Positions 1 to 8,682 of a stretch of 64,000 nt of DNA are shown here, one piece after another. The notes under the pieces are model-generated. The model ran no database searches and was not told where the DNA came from. It was given only the letters and a program-made list of their open reading frames with translations. The stretch is from Acidimicrobiaceae bacterium. GTDB taxonomy: Bacteria; Actinomycetota; Acidimicrobiia; Acidimicrobiales; Aldehydirespiratoraceae. A program made the position numbers and the translations under genes. Numbering within the stretch: position 1 is the first letter of the stretch; each line of letters opens with the position of its first letter. The stretch covers positions 55,033 through 119,032 of the forward strand of contig JAPPMP010000002.1 of NCBI GenBank assembly GCA_028819005.1. The letters run 5' to 3'.

Positions 1-213
1 GGCTCCACGGGCCCGGCAGGCTCGGCTCGGCAGGCTCCACGGGCCCGGCAGGCTCGGCTCGGCAGGCTCCACGGGCCCGGCAGGCTCCACGGGGCTCGGC
101 AGGCTCCACGGCTCGGCAGGCTCCACGGCTCGGCAGGCTCCACGGCTCAGCAGGCAGGCTCGGCAGGCAGCCCGACAGGCTCCACGGCTCGGCAGGCTCA
201 GCAGGCTCAGCAG
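1..213. repeat. GC-rich degenerate tandem repeat
   Basis: The first 213 bases are built from variants of ggctccacggg / cccggcaggctc / ggctcggcag in irregular order. The first part has a period near 32 bases and later parts have shorter periods. No open frame here resembles a protein. It lies directly downstream of the cyclopropane synthase stop codon and may continue beyond the window start. Confidence 0.8.
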
Positions 214-214
214 A

Positions 215-1390
215 TCAACGAACCGGAGCCCAGATCGGCAGAGCGCGTTTCGATCGGGTGAACACGATCTGCCAGAGCTGAATGGCGCGTGCCCGAAAGC
301 CCGCTGCCGAACTCATCAGGTAGTAGTGCCACATCCGCCGGAAACGTTCGTCATAATGCGGGATCTCATGCCAGTTAGACGAAATGTTGGCATCCCAGGC
401 CAACAACGTGCGGGTGTAGTACGGACCGAAGTTGTGGACGTCTTCGATCGTCCAGCGGGACTGGGCTGCTTTGGCTATCTGGCCGAGCGAGGGCAGCACA
501 CCACCCGGAAAGATGTACCGATCGAACCACAGGTCGCCCGACGTGCGCCAATCATTGGAGCCGATGGTGTGGTGCAGCATCATCCCGTCGGGATCGAGGA
601 GTTCGCGGCACTTGTCGAAGAAGGTCGACAAGTTTCTCGGCCCCACATGCTCCATCATTCCGATCGACGTGATGCGGTCGAAAGTTCCGTCCAAGTCGCG
701 ATAGTCCGCTCTGACGATTCTCACCGGCAAACCGCTGCAACGTTGCCTCGCCAGGGCTATCTGCTCTTCCGCTGGGGATATCCCCGTCACCTCCACCTGA
801 TAGCGCTCTGCGGCGAACTGGGCAAAACCGCCCCAGCCGCAGCCGATGTCGAGCAGCGTCATGCCTGGTTCAAGTCCCAATTTCCGGCAGATGAGATCCA
901 GTTTGGCTTCCTGGGCCAAATCCAGGGCTGTGTCACCCGAACCCGCAGGGTCGTCTGAGCCGCCACCCGAGCCGAGGCCGGCGTCCTCGGCGATGCCACG
1001 CCAATAGGCGCACGAGTAGATCATCCGCTTGTCGAGCATCCGCTCGTACAGGTCGTTGCCGATGTTGTAATGGGCCTGCGCGTTGCGGCGGGCCTTTGCC
1101 TTCGATTGCTGGTTCATTATTGCGGCCTTGACCCCCAGCACCAGCAACTGGGGGCTCGGAGTCACCATTGACCGGAGATCGGCCGTCTGGACCACGGTCA
1201 GGAATTCGTCGAGTTGGTTGGCCTCCCACCAGCCGTCCATGTACGACTCGCCCAATCCCAGTTCCCGGTCTCTGAGGATGCGCGACCAGAGCCGGTCATC
1301 GTGAATATGAATGTCCTGGGGCGCGTCGCCGCCGACAGTCACGCCCGCGGCGTCCAAGAGTTCGAGTCCCGTGCTCTTCGCGTCTGGCAC
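215..1390 (-). CDS. cfa: Cyclopropane-fatty-acyl-phospholipid synthase
   Basis: Predicted SAM-dependent enzyme that adds a methylene bridge to unsaturated acyl chains of membrane phospholipids. The 391-aa length matches the CFA/CMAS family (E. coli enzyme about 382 aa). Visible features are the NAQAHYNIGNDLYERML region (103-119), YSCAYW (125-130), the SAM-binding loop LDIGCGWGG (180-188) and the IGMMEHVG stretch typical of the family. A Gly/Ser-rich insertion lies at about residues 138-155. The start is GTG, preceded by a GGGGGA ribosome site. It is divergent from the VOC gene and ends at the GC-rich repeat. Family call is firm; chain specificity is unknown. Confidence 0.93.
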   Translation of the reverse strand: MPDAKSTGLELLDAAGVTVGGDAPQDIHIHDDRLWSRILRDRELGLGESYMDGWWEANQLDEFLTVVQTADLRSMVTPSPQLLVLGVKAAIMNQQSKAKARRNAQAHYNIGNDLYERMLDKRMIYSCAYWRGIAEDAGLGSGGGSDDPAGSGDTALDLAQEAKLDLICRKLGLEPGMTLLDIGCGWGGFAQFAAERYQVEVTGISPAEEQIALARQRCSGLPVRIVRADYRDLDGTFDRITSIGMMEHVGPRNLSTFFDKCRELLDPDGMMLHHTIGSNDWRTSGDLWFDRYIFPGGVLPSLGQIAKAAQSRWTIEDVHNFGPYYTRTLLAWDANISSNWHEIPHYDERFRRMWHYYLMSSAAGFRARAIQLWQIVFTRSKRALPIWAPVR

Positions 1391-1520
1391 TGATCCCCCG
1401 TATCGCTATCCGTCGACGGACAGCAGCGGATACTATCGGCGTTCACCTGCCCGCTCAATGCGCAACGATCGGCGCGCACCGATCAGTTGCCCACCGACAA
1501 GAAAGAAAAGGCGAAACCCG

Positions 1521-1982
1521 ATGACCGACCCGATACCAGGCGACTACCCGAAACTGACTCCCGCACTCTGCGTCGACGGAGCGAGCGACGCAATCGAGTT
1601 CTATAAGAAAGTGCTCGGCGCCACAGAACGGATGCGTTTGGAGGACGGAGGCAAGATCGGCCATGCCGAGCTGGAGTTCGCCGACTCGCTGGTGATGATC
1701 TCCGACGAGTACGCCGAAATCGGAGTGGTCGGCCCCAAGACTCTGGGCGGGACAGCGGTTTCGCTGAACGTCTACGTCGAAGATGTGGACGCCACCTTCG
1801 CTGCCGCGTTGGCCGCGGGGGCTGCAGAGCTGCGGCCGGTCACAAAGCAGTTCTATGGCGACCGCGCCGGACAGTTCCTCGACCCTTGGGGACACCGCTG
1901 GGGCGTCGCATCCCGTGTTGAGGAAGTGGACCATGATGAACTGGCTCGCCGCGCCGCCGAGGCAATGGGCTCGGAAGCCTAG
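1521..1982 (+). CDS. VOC/glyoxalase-fold protein (PhnB-like)
   Basis: A 153-aa protein with the two beta-alpha-beta modules of the vicinal-oxygen-chelate fold. It opens with LTPALCVDGASDAIEFYKKV and ends with QFLDPWGHRWGVASRVEEV, the signature of the PhnB/YP_ family of VOC proteins. Substrate cannot be inferred. The ATG at 1521 is chosen because homology starts about 10 residues later; the in-frame upstream extension would run into the cfa promoter region. It is divergent from cfa and probably monocistronic. Confidence 0.85.
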   Translation: MTDPIPGDYPKLTPALCVDGASDAIEFYKKVLGATERMRLEDGGKIGHAELEFADSLVMISDEYAEIGVVGPKTLGGTAVSLNVYVEDVDATFAAALAAGAAELRPVTKQFYGDRAGQFLDPWGHRWGVASRVEEVDHDELARRAAEAMGSEA

Positions 1983-2181
1983 GAGGCCCCGAGCGGCCCG
2001 GTGGGCGAAGCGAGCCAAGAGCGGGGAACAACGGCTGCAATTCGAATACCTGCCTATTCGCGCGCGCTCTAGGACCGGCTCGGCGGCAGAGCTTGAATTG
2101 CAGTAGTCTCTGCGAATCCGTCGTGGAGACCCGGTTGGATGCCGAGTCGGCATGACAGAAGAGCCGGAAAGGGAGAGGGCG

Positions 2182-3024
2182 ATGGCTGACAAAGTGCGCG
2201 CAGCAATCGTGCAAGTGGCGTGGACGGGCGACAAGGAATCGATGATCGCCATCCACGAGAAATACGTCGCGGAAGCCGCCGCCGCGGGCGCCCGGGTCAT
2301 GTGCTTTCAGGAGTTGTTCTACGGGCCCTACTTCTGTCAAGTCCAGGACACTGAGTTCTACTCATACGCCGAAGCCATCCCCGACGGCCCCACTACGAAG
2401 CGCTTTCAGGAGCTGGCCGCACGCCATGAGATGGTGATCGTGCTCCCCATGTACGAACAGGAACAGCCCGGAATCCTGTACAACACCGCCGCGGTCATCG
2501 ACGCTGACGGTTCGTGCCTGGGGAAATACCGAAAGACTCATATTCCACAGGTCAAGGGATTCTGGGAGAAGTTCTATTTCCGCCCCGGGAATCTGGGTTA
2601 CCCGGTGTTCGACACGGCGGTGGGCAAAGTGGCCGTCTACATCTGCTACGACCGGCACTTTCCCGAGGGTTGGCGGGCCTTGGGGCTCGGCGGCGCTCAG
2701 ATCGTCTTCAACCCGTCGGCCACGAGCCGCGGGCTTTCAGCCTACCTCTGGCAACTCGAACAGACTTCCGCGGCGGCCGCCAACATGTACTTCGTGGGCG
2801 CCGTCAATCGGGTCGGGGTCGAGCCTCTGGGCGACAACGACTTCTACGGCACGTCCTATTTTGCAACCCCGCGAGGGCAGATCCTCGATGGCGCCGCCTC
2901 GGACCAGGCCGAAGAGTTGGTGCTGCGCGATCTGGACCTCGCCCAGATCGCAGAGGTCCGCGACCAGTGGGCGTTCTACCGCGACCGCCGCCCAGACCTG
3001 TACGGAGGGCTGACAGCACCCTGA
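2182..3024 (+). CDS. Carbon-nitrogen hydrolase, beta-ureidopropionase / N-carbamoyl amidohydrolase type
   Basis: Nitrilase-superfamily amidohydrolase of 280 aa. The catalytic triad is visible: Glu44 in FQELFYG, Lys118 in KYRKTHIP and Cys155 in YICYDRHFPE. The close match to N-carbamoylputrescine amidase / beta-ureidopropionase enzymes, together with the dihydropyrimidinase gene next door, suggests it releases ammonia and CO2 from an N-carbamoyl product of the neighbouring enzyme. ATG at 2182 is chosen over an ATG 30 bases upstream because GGGAGAGGG sits just before it. It is first of three co-directional genes; 149 bp of short repeats separate it from the next. N-carbamoylputrescine is an alternative substrate. 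Confidence 0.88.
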   Translation: MADKVRAAIVQVAWTGDKESMIAIHEKYVAEAAAAGARVMCFQELFYGPYFCQVQDTEFYSYAEAIPDGPTTKRFQELAARHEMVIVLPMYEQEQPGILYNTAAVIDADGSCLGKYRKTHIPQVKGFWEKFYFRPGNLGYPVFDTAVGKVAVYICYDRHFPEGWRALGLGGAQIVFNPSATSRGLSAYLWQLEQTSAAAANMYFVGAVNRVGVEPLGDNDFYGTSYFATPRGQILDGAASDQAEELVLRDLDLAQIAEVRDQWAFYRDRRPDLYGGLTAP

Positions 3025-3048
3025 ACCGCTGATCGCCGAACATCCTTC

Positions 3049-3160
3049 GCGGAACACATCGAGCTAGACACATTGCGGAACACATCGAGCTAGACACATC
3101 CTTCGCTGAACTGAACACAACGAGCTAGACACGTCGAACTAGACACATTGCGGAACAACT
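3049..3160. repeat. Short direct repeats (26-27 bp) before hydA
   Basis: Two nearly identical back-to-back copies of a 26-base unit (gcggaacacatcgagctaga followed by cacatt/cacatc) start at 3049 and 3075. Degenerate partial copies follow up to about 3160, just before the GGAGGAG ribosome site of the dihydropyrimidinase gene. No function can be read from the sequence; it is one of several minisatellite-like arrays in the window. Confidence 0.8.
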
Positions 3161-3173
3161 GGAGGAGACCGAC

Positions 3174-4583
3174 ATGACGACACTGATCAAGGGGGGCACG
3201 GTAGTCGCCTCCACCGGTGCTGCACTCGCTGAAGTTCTGATCGACGGAGAACAGGTGGCTGCGCTCCTGCAACCCGGCAGCGCCATCGCCACAGCCGCCG
3301 AAGCGGGCGCTCAGGTAATCGACGCCAGTGGCAAGCTGGTGGTGCCCGGCGGTGTGGACGTCCATACCCACATGGAACTGCCCTTCGGGGGCACCGAAGC
3401 CTCCGACGACTTCGAATCGGGAACCCGGGCCGCAGCTTGGGGCGGAACCACCACCATCGTGGACTTCGCGGTCCAGCGCTACGGCGAAGCGGTCCGCGAC
3501 AGTCTTGACGTGTGGATGGCCAAAGCCGAGGGCAACTGTGCTGTGGACTACGGGTTCCACATGATCATCGGCGACGTCACCAACGACTCCCTCAAGGAGA
3601 TGGACCTGCTCGTCGACGAGGGCATCACCAGTTTCAAGCTGTTCATGGCCTACCCGGGCGTGTTCTATTCCGACGACGGCCAGATCCTGCGGACGATGCA
3701 GCAAGCCGCAGGCAACGGCGGGCTGATAATGATGCACGCCGAGAACGGACTGGCCATCGACGTTCTGGCCGAACAGGCCTTCGAGCGCGGCGACACCAGC
3801 CCAGTCAACCACGGCTATGTGCGGCGCAAGGAACTGGAGTCCGAGGCCACCCATCGAGCAATCCAACTGGCCAAGGTGGGCGCAGCGCCGCTCTACATCG
3901 TGCACCTGTCCGCACGCGAGGCCCTCGAGCAGGTCGCCATCGCCCGCGACCGCGACATGAACGTGTTCGCCGAGACGTGCCCCCAATACCTGTACTTCAG
4001 CTTGGAGGAGCACCTTGACCGGTCCGGTTTCGATGGCGCTGCCTATGTCTGCTCAACACCACTGCGGTCACACCACGAACACCACCAGCAGGAGCTGTGG
4101 AGGGGGCTGCGCAGCAACGATCTGGCCGTCGTGTCCACGGACCACTGCCCGTTCTGCATGAAGGAGCAGAAAGAACTCGGGCTAGATGACTTCCGCGCCA
4201 TCCCCAACGGCATCGGCGGAGTCGAGCACCGCATGGACATGATCTACCAGGGCGTGCGCACCGGCGAGATCGGACTCGCCCGCTGGGTGGAACTATGCGC
4301 CACCACACCGGCCCGCATGATGGGCCTCTATCCGCGCAAGGGCATCATCGCCGCCGGCTCGGACGCCGACATCGTGATCTATGACCCCGACAAGGTCTGG
4401 ACGATCAGCGTCGACAACCACCACATGAACATGGACCACTCCGCCTATGAGGGAGTCGAGGTGACCGGCCATGTCGACACGGTTCTGTCACGGGGCAAGG
4501 TGATCGTGGACAACGGACAGTATCTGGGGCGCAAGGGCGACGGTCGCTACCTTCCTCGCAGCCTCTGCCAGTACCTCCAGTAG
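3174..4583 (+). CDS. hydA: Dihydropyrimidinase / D-hydantoinase
   Basis: Cyclic amidohydrolase of 469 aa that opens dihydropyrimidine or hydantoin rings to N-carbamoyl amino acids. Metal ligands are visible: His64 and His66 in VDVHTHMELP, the carboxylated Lys155 in TSFKLFMAY, His188 in MMHAENG, His244 in YIVHLSARE and Asp323 in STDHCPF. The start ATG follows GGAGGAG. It sits between the C-N hydrolase, which would act on its product, and a TIGR03842-like oxidoreductase, a gene grouping found in other actinobacteria. The in vivo substrate (uracil/thymine versus hydantoin) is not decided by sequence. Confidence 0.92.
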   Translation: MTTLIKGGTVVASTGAALAEVLIDGEQVAALLQPGSAIATAAEAGAQVIDASGKLVVPGGVDVHTHMELPFGGTEASDDFESGTRAAAWGGTTTIVDFAVQRYGEAVRDSLDVWMAKAEGNCAVDYGFHMIIGDVTNDSLKEMDLLVDEGITSFKLFMAYPGVFYSDDGQILRTMQQAAGNGGLIMMHAENGLAIDVLAEQAFERGDTSPVNHGYVRRKELESEATHRAIQLAKVGAAPLYIVHLSAREALEQVAIARDRDMNVFAETCPQYLYFSLEEHLDRSGFDGAAYVCSTPLRSHHEHHQQELWRGLRSNDLAVVSTDHCPFCMKEQKELGLDDFRAIPNGIGGVEHRMDMIYQGVRTGEIGLARWVELCATTPARMMGLYPRKGIIAAGSDADIVIYDPDKVWTISVDNHHMNMDHSAYEGVEVTGHVDTVLSRGKVIVDNGQYLGRKGDGRYLPRSLCQYLQ

Positions 4584-4624
4584 CCCAGTAACGGCAGAAA
4601 TCCAACAGAATCCAAGGAGCAATC

Positions 4625-5626
4625 ATGGACTTCGGCGTTGTTCTCCAGACTGATCCCCCCGCCTGGCGGGTGGTTGATCTCACCCAACGAGCTGAGACCT
4701 TGGGTTTCAGCCATGGCTGGACGTTCGACAGCCACATGCTGTGGCAGGAGCCTTTCGTCATCTACAGCCAAATGCTCTCAGCGACCAACAAGATGATGGT
4801 GGGGCCGATGGTGACCAACCCCGGTACCCGCGACTGGACCGTCACCGCTTCGCTGTTCGCCACGCTCAACGACATGTTCGGCAACCGCACGGTCTGCGGC
4901 ATCGGCCGGGGAGACTCGGCTCTGCGGGTGATCGGCAACAAACCCGTCAACCTCACGACTCTGGGAGAGTCGATAGCGGTGATCAAGGGTCTGGCCGAGG
5001 GACGAGAAGTCGAGCACAACGGCATTGCCCAGCACTTTCCGTGGAGCCGCGACAGCAGACTCGACGTGTGGATGGCTGCCTACGGCCCCAAGGCGCTCCA
5101 TCTCTGCGGGACCGTGGCCGACGGTTTCATTCTGCAGTTGGCCGATCCCCAGATCGCGGCCTGGACCATCGCCGCTGTGCGCAGAGCTGCAGCCGAGGCC
5201 GGCCGCGATCCCGACGACCTCTATATCTGCGTCGCCGCGCCCGCCTACGTCGGCTCCGATCTGGACCATCAACGAGACCAGTGCCGCTGGTTCGGGGGGA
5301 TGGTCGGCAACCATGTCGCCGATCTGGTCGGACGCTACGGCGACGCCGGCGACGCGGTCCCGACTGCCCTGACCGACTACATCGGTGGCCGCGAGGGCTA
5401 CGACTACGCGGAGCACGGACGCTCCGGGGCGGTTCACACGGAGTTCGTTCCCGATGCGGTGATAGACCGGTTCTGCATCCTCGGAGACGAGGAGAACCAC
5501 ATCGACCGCTTACGCGATCTGCGCGACCTCGGCGTCGACCAATTCGCCATTTATCTGATGCATGATCAAAAAGACGAGACGCTGAACGCCTACGGCCAGC
5601 GGATCATCCCCGCTGTGAACGGCTGA
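4625..5626 (+). CDS. LLM-class (F420-dependent type) oxidoreductase, TIGR03842-like
   Basis: Luciferase-like monooxygenase-fold protein of 333 aa starting MDFGVVLQTDPPAWRVVDL, with the GRGDSALRVIG segment and the DVWMAAYGPKALHLCG strand typical of the TIGR03842 group. Family members are usually predicted to use coenzyme F420, although flavin cannot be excluded. It follows hydA by 41 bp and has an AAGGAG ribosome site. Because this family recurs beside dihydropyrimidinase genes, a redox step in the same catabolic route is likely (inference). Confidence 0.85.
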   Translation: MDFGVVLQTDPPAWRVVDLTQRAETLGFSHGWTFDSHMLWQEPFVIYSQMLSATNKMMVGPMVTNPGTRDWTVTASLFATLNDMFGNRTVCGIGRGDSALRVIGNKPVNLTTLGESIAVIKGLAEGREVEHNGIAQHFPWSRDSRLDVWMAAYGPKALHLCGTVADGFILQLADPQIAAWTIAAVRRAAAEAGRDPDDLYICVAAPAYVGSDLDHQRDQCRWFGGMVGNHVADLVGRYGDAGDAVPTALTDYIGGREGYDYAEHGRSGAVHTEFVPDAVIDRFCILGDEENHIDRLRDLRDLGVDQFAIYLMHDQKDETLNAYGQRIIPAVNG

Positions 5627-5643
5627 ATGTGAACGGCAGAAAA

Positions 5644-5668
5644 GGCGGAACTGGAAAGGAGTCCCGCC
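5644..5668. terminator. Possible bidirectional terminator hairpin
   Basis: GGCGGAACT and AGTCCCGCC form a 9-position stem with one mismatch around a 7-base loop, placed between two convergent genes. There is no clear T-tract on either side, so the call is tentative. Confidence 0.35.
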
Positions 5669-5696
5669 GGCTCCCGCAGAAGCTGATCTGGATCTG

Positions 5697-6077
5697 CTAG
5701 AGCGGATCCGACTGGTAGACACCCAAGATGTTGCCGCTCGGGTCCAGGAAGTGGAGCCGCCGTCCCCCCGGGTAGGGGTAGACCGCCGAGATGATCTCCC
5801 CTCCCGCGGCGACCACTTCAGCTTGCTTGGCTTCGATGTCGGAGCAGCTGATCAGCACGAACGGACCGATCGGGTCTTCCGCTCCCGGCGCATGGGCGGG
5901 GGCGGCTTTCCCCGCGCCGTTGAGTCCGACCTCGACAGCACCTCCTTCGTAGGCCACGTAGACGGGTCCGTACTCCGTCCAGTCCCAGCCGAATACCCGG
6001 CTGTAGAACTGCTTGGTCTGCTCCATCTGCGGTGCCGGAAGTTCAACGTAGCTGATCTGCAGTCTGTCGTTCGCCAT
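5697..6077 (-). CDS. VOC/glyoxalase-family protein
   Basis: A 126-aa protein of the vicinal-oxygen-chelate superfamily. It starts ISYVELPAPQMEQTKQFYSRVFGWDWTEYG-like (residues 8 onward) and ends RRLHFLDPSGNILGVYQSD, the characteristic beta-strand containing the C-terminal metal-ligand or dimer region. Such small CFP-30/BetR-like VOC proteins are usually of unknown substrate. It is convergent with the oxidoreductase gene and shares no operon with its neighbours. Confidence 0.85.
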   Translation of the reverse strand: MANDRLQISYVELPAPQMEQTKQFYSRVFGWDWTEYGPVYVAYEGGAVEVGLNGAGKAAPAHAPGAEDPIGPFVLISCSDIEAKQAEVVAAGGEIISAVYPYPGGRRLHFLDPSGNILGVYQSDPL

Positions 6078-6136
6078 CGCCCGACTCTACAGGCCTGCAC
6101 AACCGTCGAAGGCAGCAAGGTACAGAGGGAGGTTCG

Positions 6137-6310
6137 ATGATGGTGATTTTGAAGGCCTGGTTCATCGGTGCTTCCGTGGTGCTCGTTTTCGCTGTCTTGC
6201 CTAAGTTGACGGCGCTGTTGGTGTGTGTGCTCTTCTCTGCGTTCCTAGAACGTCACAGAGTGGCTCGTGGTTTGGCTCGACTTCGTGCCAAAGCGTCGCG
6301 GTCCAGCTGA
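6137..6310 (+). CDS. Small membrane protein (57 aa), unknown
   Basis: Opens MMVILKAWFIGASVVLVFAV and continues with a second hydrophobic stretch (LTALLVCVLFSAFL), then a basic tail (RHRVARGLARLRAKASR). This gives one long or two short membrane segments with a positively charged C-terminus. A clear GGGAGG ribosome site lies 5-6 bases before the ATG. The DNA here is less GC-rich than its neighbours and uses more T-ending codons, which hints at foreign origin or a non-coding tRNA-flank. I do not recognise a family. Confidence 0.5.
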   Translation: MMVILKAWFIGASVVLVFAVLPKLTALLVCVLFSAFLERHRVARGLARLRAKASRSS

Positions 6311-6374
6311 GCTGACCACACCCGACAACCAACTACGGGGGCTCCGGCTACGCCCGGCAACAAACAGAGCACCG

Positions 6375-6448
6375 CACCTCCGACAGGACTCGAACCTGCA
6401 ACCTGCGAGGTAGAAGCTCGCTGCTCTATCCAGTTGAGCTACGGAGGC
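6375..6448 (-). tRNA. tRNA-Arg (anticodon TCT)
   Basis: The reverse strand reads a complete cloverleaf: acceptor GCCTCCG/CGGAGGT with a terminal G-U pair, D arm GCTCAACTGGATAGAGC, anticodon stem GCGAG/CTCGC with loop CTTCTAC, and T arm GCAGGTTCGAGTCCTGT. The anticodon is TCT. CCA is not encoded. It is divergent from the two following tRNAs. Confidence 0.93.
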
Positions 6449-6532
6449 GGAATAATCGTACGCCGAGTGCGGCAACTCGATACACTCATTGCCTGACTCC
6501 GGTCCGGGTTAGCGCCCAGAACGGGGCAACAT

Positions 6533-6607
6533 GGTGGGCGTAGCTCAGTTGGTTAGAGCGCCTGGTTGTGGTCCAGGAGGTCGGGGGTTCGAGTCCCCTC
6601 GTTCACC
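6533..6607 (+). tRNA. tRNA-His (anticodon GTG)
   Basis: Acceptor GTGGGCG pairs with CGTTCAC, with an encoded extra G at -1 opposite discriminator C, a hallmark of tRNA-His. The anticodon stem CCTGG/CCAGG encloses loop TTGTGGT, and the T arm is GGGGGTTCGAGTCCCCT. It lies 26 bp before tRNA-Lys and is probably co-transcribed with it. Confidence 0.95.
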
Positions 6608-6633
6608 CGTAGAATCGCCTTCGGTCGATTCGC

Positions 6634-6709
6634 GCACCTCTAGCTCAATTGGCAGAGCAACGGACTCTTAATCCGCAGGTTCTGGGTTCGAGTCCCAGGG
6701 GGTGTACCA
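6634..6709 (+). tRNA. tRNA-Lys (anticodon CTT), CCA encoded
   Basis: Acceptor GCACCTC/GGGGTGT, D arm GCTCAATTGGCAGAGC, anticodon stem ACGGA/TCCGC (one mismatch) with loop CTCTTAA, T arm CTGGGTTCGAGTCCCAG, discriminator A and encoded CCA (6707-6709). Follows tRNA-His on the same strand. Confidence 0.94.
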
Positions 6710-6759
6710 GCAGGTTGAATATCAGGCTGCGCGAATATCAGGCTGCGCAATGGGCTGCG

Positions 6760-7668
6760 TTACGCGCCGGTGGTGGGAAGTTGTTGTTGCACCGTGAGGG
6801 CGTCGGCAAAGAGATCTCCGAGCTCGGCGATCCGATCGAGCACCTCGCCGGCTTCGAAGACGAGCGGTTCGCCGTCGGCGCCGTCGGCAACCTCATCCCA
6901 ACTCAACGGAGTCGACGCCGTCGGTCGGTCCCTGCCGCGCAGCGAATAGGGCGCGATCGTCGTCTTGTGGCGGGAGTTCTGGCTCCAGTCGACGAAGATC
7001 TTGTTGGCACGACGCTTGCGGTTCATGTTGGACGACACCAGCTCCGGAGAGTCCTGTTCAAGCAGTTGCGCCACAGCCAGGGCGAAATCGGAGGCATCGT
7101 CATGCGTGTGCGGGGAATTGAGCGGCACATACAGCTGCAGGCCCTTGTTGCCCGACGTCTTGGCGCACGACGCCAAACCGACGCTCTCCAGCACCGACCG
7201 GATCGCCAGCGCTACCCGGCAGCACTCGACAATCGTCGCCGGATCACCGGGATCCAGGTCGAAAACGACCATCGACGGCGAGTCGGTCTCGCCGCATCTG
7301 GCCATCGGCGAATGGATCTCGAGCGCTGCCAGGTTCGCGGCCCACGCAATCGCTGCCACTGAGTCCAACCGGCAGTAGTCGATGCCACCCCGACGGTCTC
7401 CCGGACCCACACAGGTGCCGACCCAACCAGGCCGATGGGAAGGACAGCGCTTCTCGAAGAAAGAGTCGCTGGTGACCCCGTCGGGCCAGCGTCGCAGGGT
7501 GATCCCGCGATCGGCGATATGGGGCAACAGCATCGGCGCGACTCGGACGTAGTAGTCGATCACCTGCGCCTTGGTGAACCCGACCAGTGGATACAGCACC
7601 TTGTCGAGGTTGCTGACCGACAGCCGTCGGCCGTCGACTGTCACTTCGACGCGCTCGGCCTCAGCCAT
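6760..7668 (-). CDS. ligD: LigD-type NHEJ polymerase/primase domain protein
   Basis: A 302-aa stand-alone polymerase domain of the LigD/archaeo-eukaryotic primase type used in bacterial non-homologous end joining. It begins VDGRRLSVSNLDKVLYPLVGFTK-like (12 onward). The metal-binding DLDPGDP follows MVVFD, as in LigD PolDom proteins, and the KTSGNKGLQLYVPL segment is also typical. No ligase or nuclease domain is attached. It is 9 bp downstream of ku in the same direction, so the two are almost certainly one operon; the ligase partner is outside the window. Confidence 0.9.
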   Translation of the reverse strand: MAEAERVEVTVDGRRLSVSNLDKVLYPLVGFTKAQVIDYYVRVAPMLLPHIADRGITLRRWPDGVTSDSFFEKRCPSHRPGWVGTCVGPGDRRGGIDYCRLDSVAAIAWAANLAALEIHSPMARCGETDSPSMVVFDLDPGDPATIVECCRVALAIRSVLESVGLASCAKTSGNKGLQLYVPLNSPHTHDDASDFALAVAQLLEQDSPELVSSNMNRKRRANKIFVDWSQNSRHKTTIAPYSLRGRDRPTASTPLSWDEVADGADGEPLVFEAGEVLDRIAELGDLFADALTVQQQLPTTGA

Positions 7669-7677
7669 CGGCGCCGA

Positions 7678-8580
7678 TCACGCCGTGCGCTCTGCCAACT
7701 CGGCCTGCTCAGCCTGCCCGGTTTGCCCGGTAGCTTTCGAGTGCCCCGATTTCTGACCTGCTGCAGGCCCCGCTGCAGGGTGGCGCTTGCGGGCCTTCTT
7801 GGCCTCGTTCACCGACGCCTCAAGAGCAGCCATAAGGTCGATAACCTTGTCGGAAGAAGGCGCCGGCGCCCGCAGCAGATCATCGCTGCGCTCCCCCGCC
7901 GCCTTGCGCTCGATCAACTCGAGCACCGCCTCTCGGTAGGTGTCGCTGTGGCGGGTCGGGTCAAAGGTCGAGTTGAGTGTGGCGATCAACTGCTGCGCCA
8001 TCGCCTGCTCACGCTCGTCGATCTCGATATCGGCCAGCGTGTCGAACCCGTCGATCTCGCCGTGGTCGACGATCTCGTCGTGATACACCATGGTCGACAG
8101 CAACAGCCGCCCGTCGACGGGACGCACCGCCGCCAGATACCGCTTGGAACGCATCACGAAATGGCAGATGCCCACCTTCTGGGCCTCATCCATGGCGTTC
8201 GCCAGAAGCTTGTAGGGCTTCGACGCCTGATCGCCGGGAACCAGGTAGTAGGCGTTGTCATAGAAGATCGGATCAATGTCGGACAGATCGATGAACTCGG
8301 CAATGTCGATCGTGCGAGCCATATCGGGATCGAGAGCGGTCATCTCCTCTTCAGAGACGGTCACATAGTCGCCGTCATCAAGCGCGTAGCCCTTCACAAT
8401 CCGTTCCTTGGGGACCTCTTCGCCGTCAACGGCAGAAACCAGTTTCTGCTTGACGCGCGCCCCGGTGGAGGAGTCGATCTGGTTGAACCGGACGGTCTTG
8501 CGCCGAACCGCGGTGAACAGGCGCACCGGAATGTTGACCAGTCCGAAGCTGATGCTTCCGCTCCAAATCGCTCTGGGCAT
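7678..8580 (-). CDS. ku: Ku DNA-end-binding protein
   Basis: A 300-aa bacterial Ku homodimer subunit, which binds broken DNA ends and recruits LigD. The N-terminus MPRAIWSGSISFGLVNIPV is diagnostic, followed by the conserved VKQKLVSAVDGEEVPKERI-type region and KGY. The C-terminal tail (after about residue 255) is rich in Lys, Ala and Gly (KKARKRHPAAGPAAGQKSG), as in actinobacterial Ku proteins where it contacts DNA. First gene of the ku-ligD pair. Confidence 0.95.
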   Translation of the reverse strand: MPRAIWSGSISFGLVNIPVRLFTAVRRKTVRFNQIDSSTGARVKQKLVSAVDGEEVPKERIVKGYALDDGDYVTVSEEEMTALDPDMARTIDIAEFIDLSDIDPIFYDNAYYLVPGDQASKPYKLLANAMDEAQKVGICHFVMRSKRYLAAVRPVDGRLLLSTMVYHDEIVDHGEIDGFDTLADIEIDEREQAMAQQLIATLNSTFDPTRHSDTYREAVLELIERKAAGERSDDLLRAPAPSSDKVIDLMAALEASVNEAKKARKRHPAAGPAAGQKSGHSKATGQTGQAEQAELAERTA

Positions 8581-8682
8581 GTCTTTGAGTGTAGTTCCGG
8601 GCGCGTTGCTTACGCCGGGCGCAACCGGAGCCCGCCGAAAACGCTGCCACCACCAAGCCCAACCGGAGCCGTGTAGGAGCGA

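Noticed and set aside
7435-8676. 413-codon open frame on the plus strand across ku and ligD
   Set aside because: It is antisense to two well-supported genes, has no recognisable domain and results from high-GC third-position bias. The same holds for the long antisense frames at 9687-10787, 11412-12641, 49743-51335 and 45461-46567.
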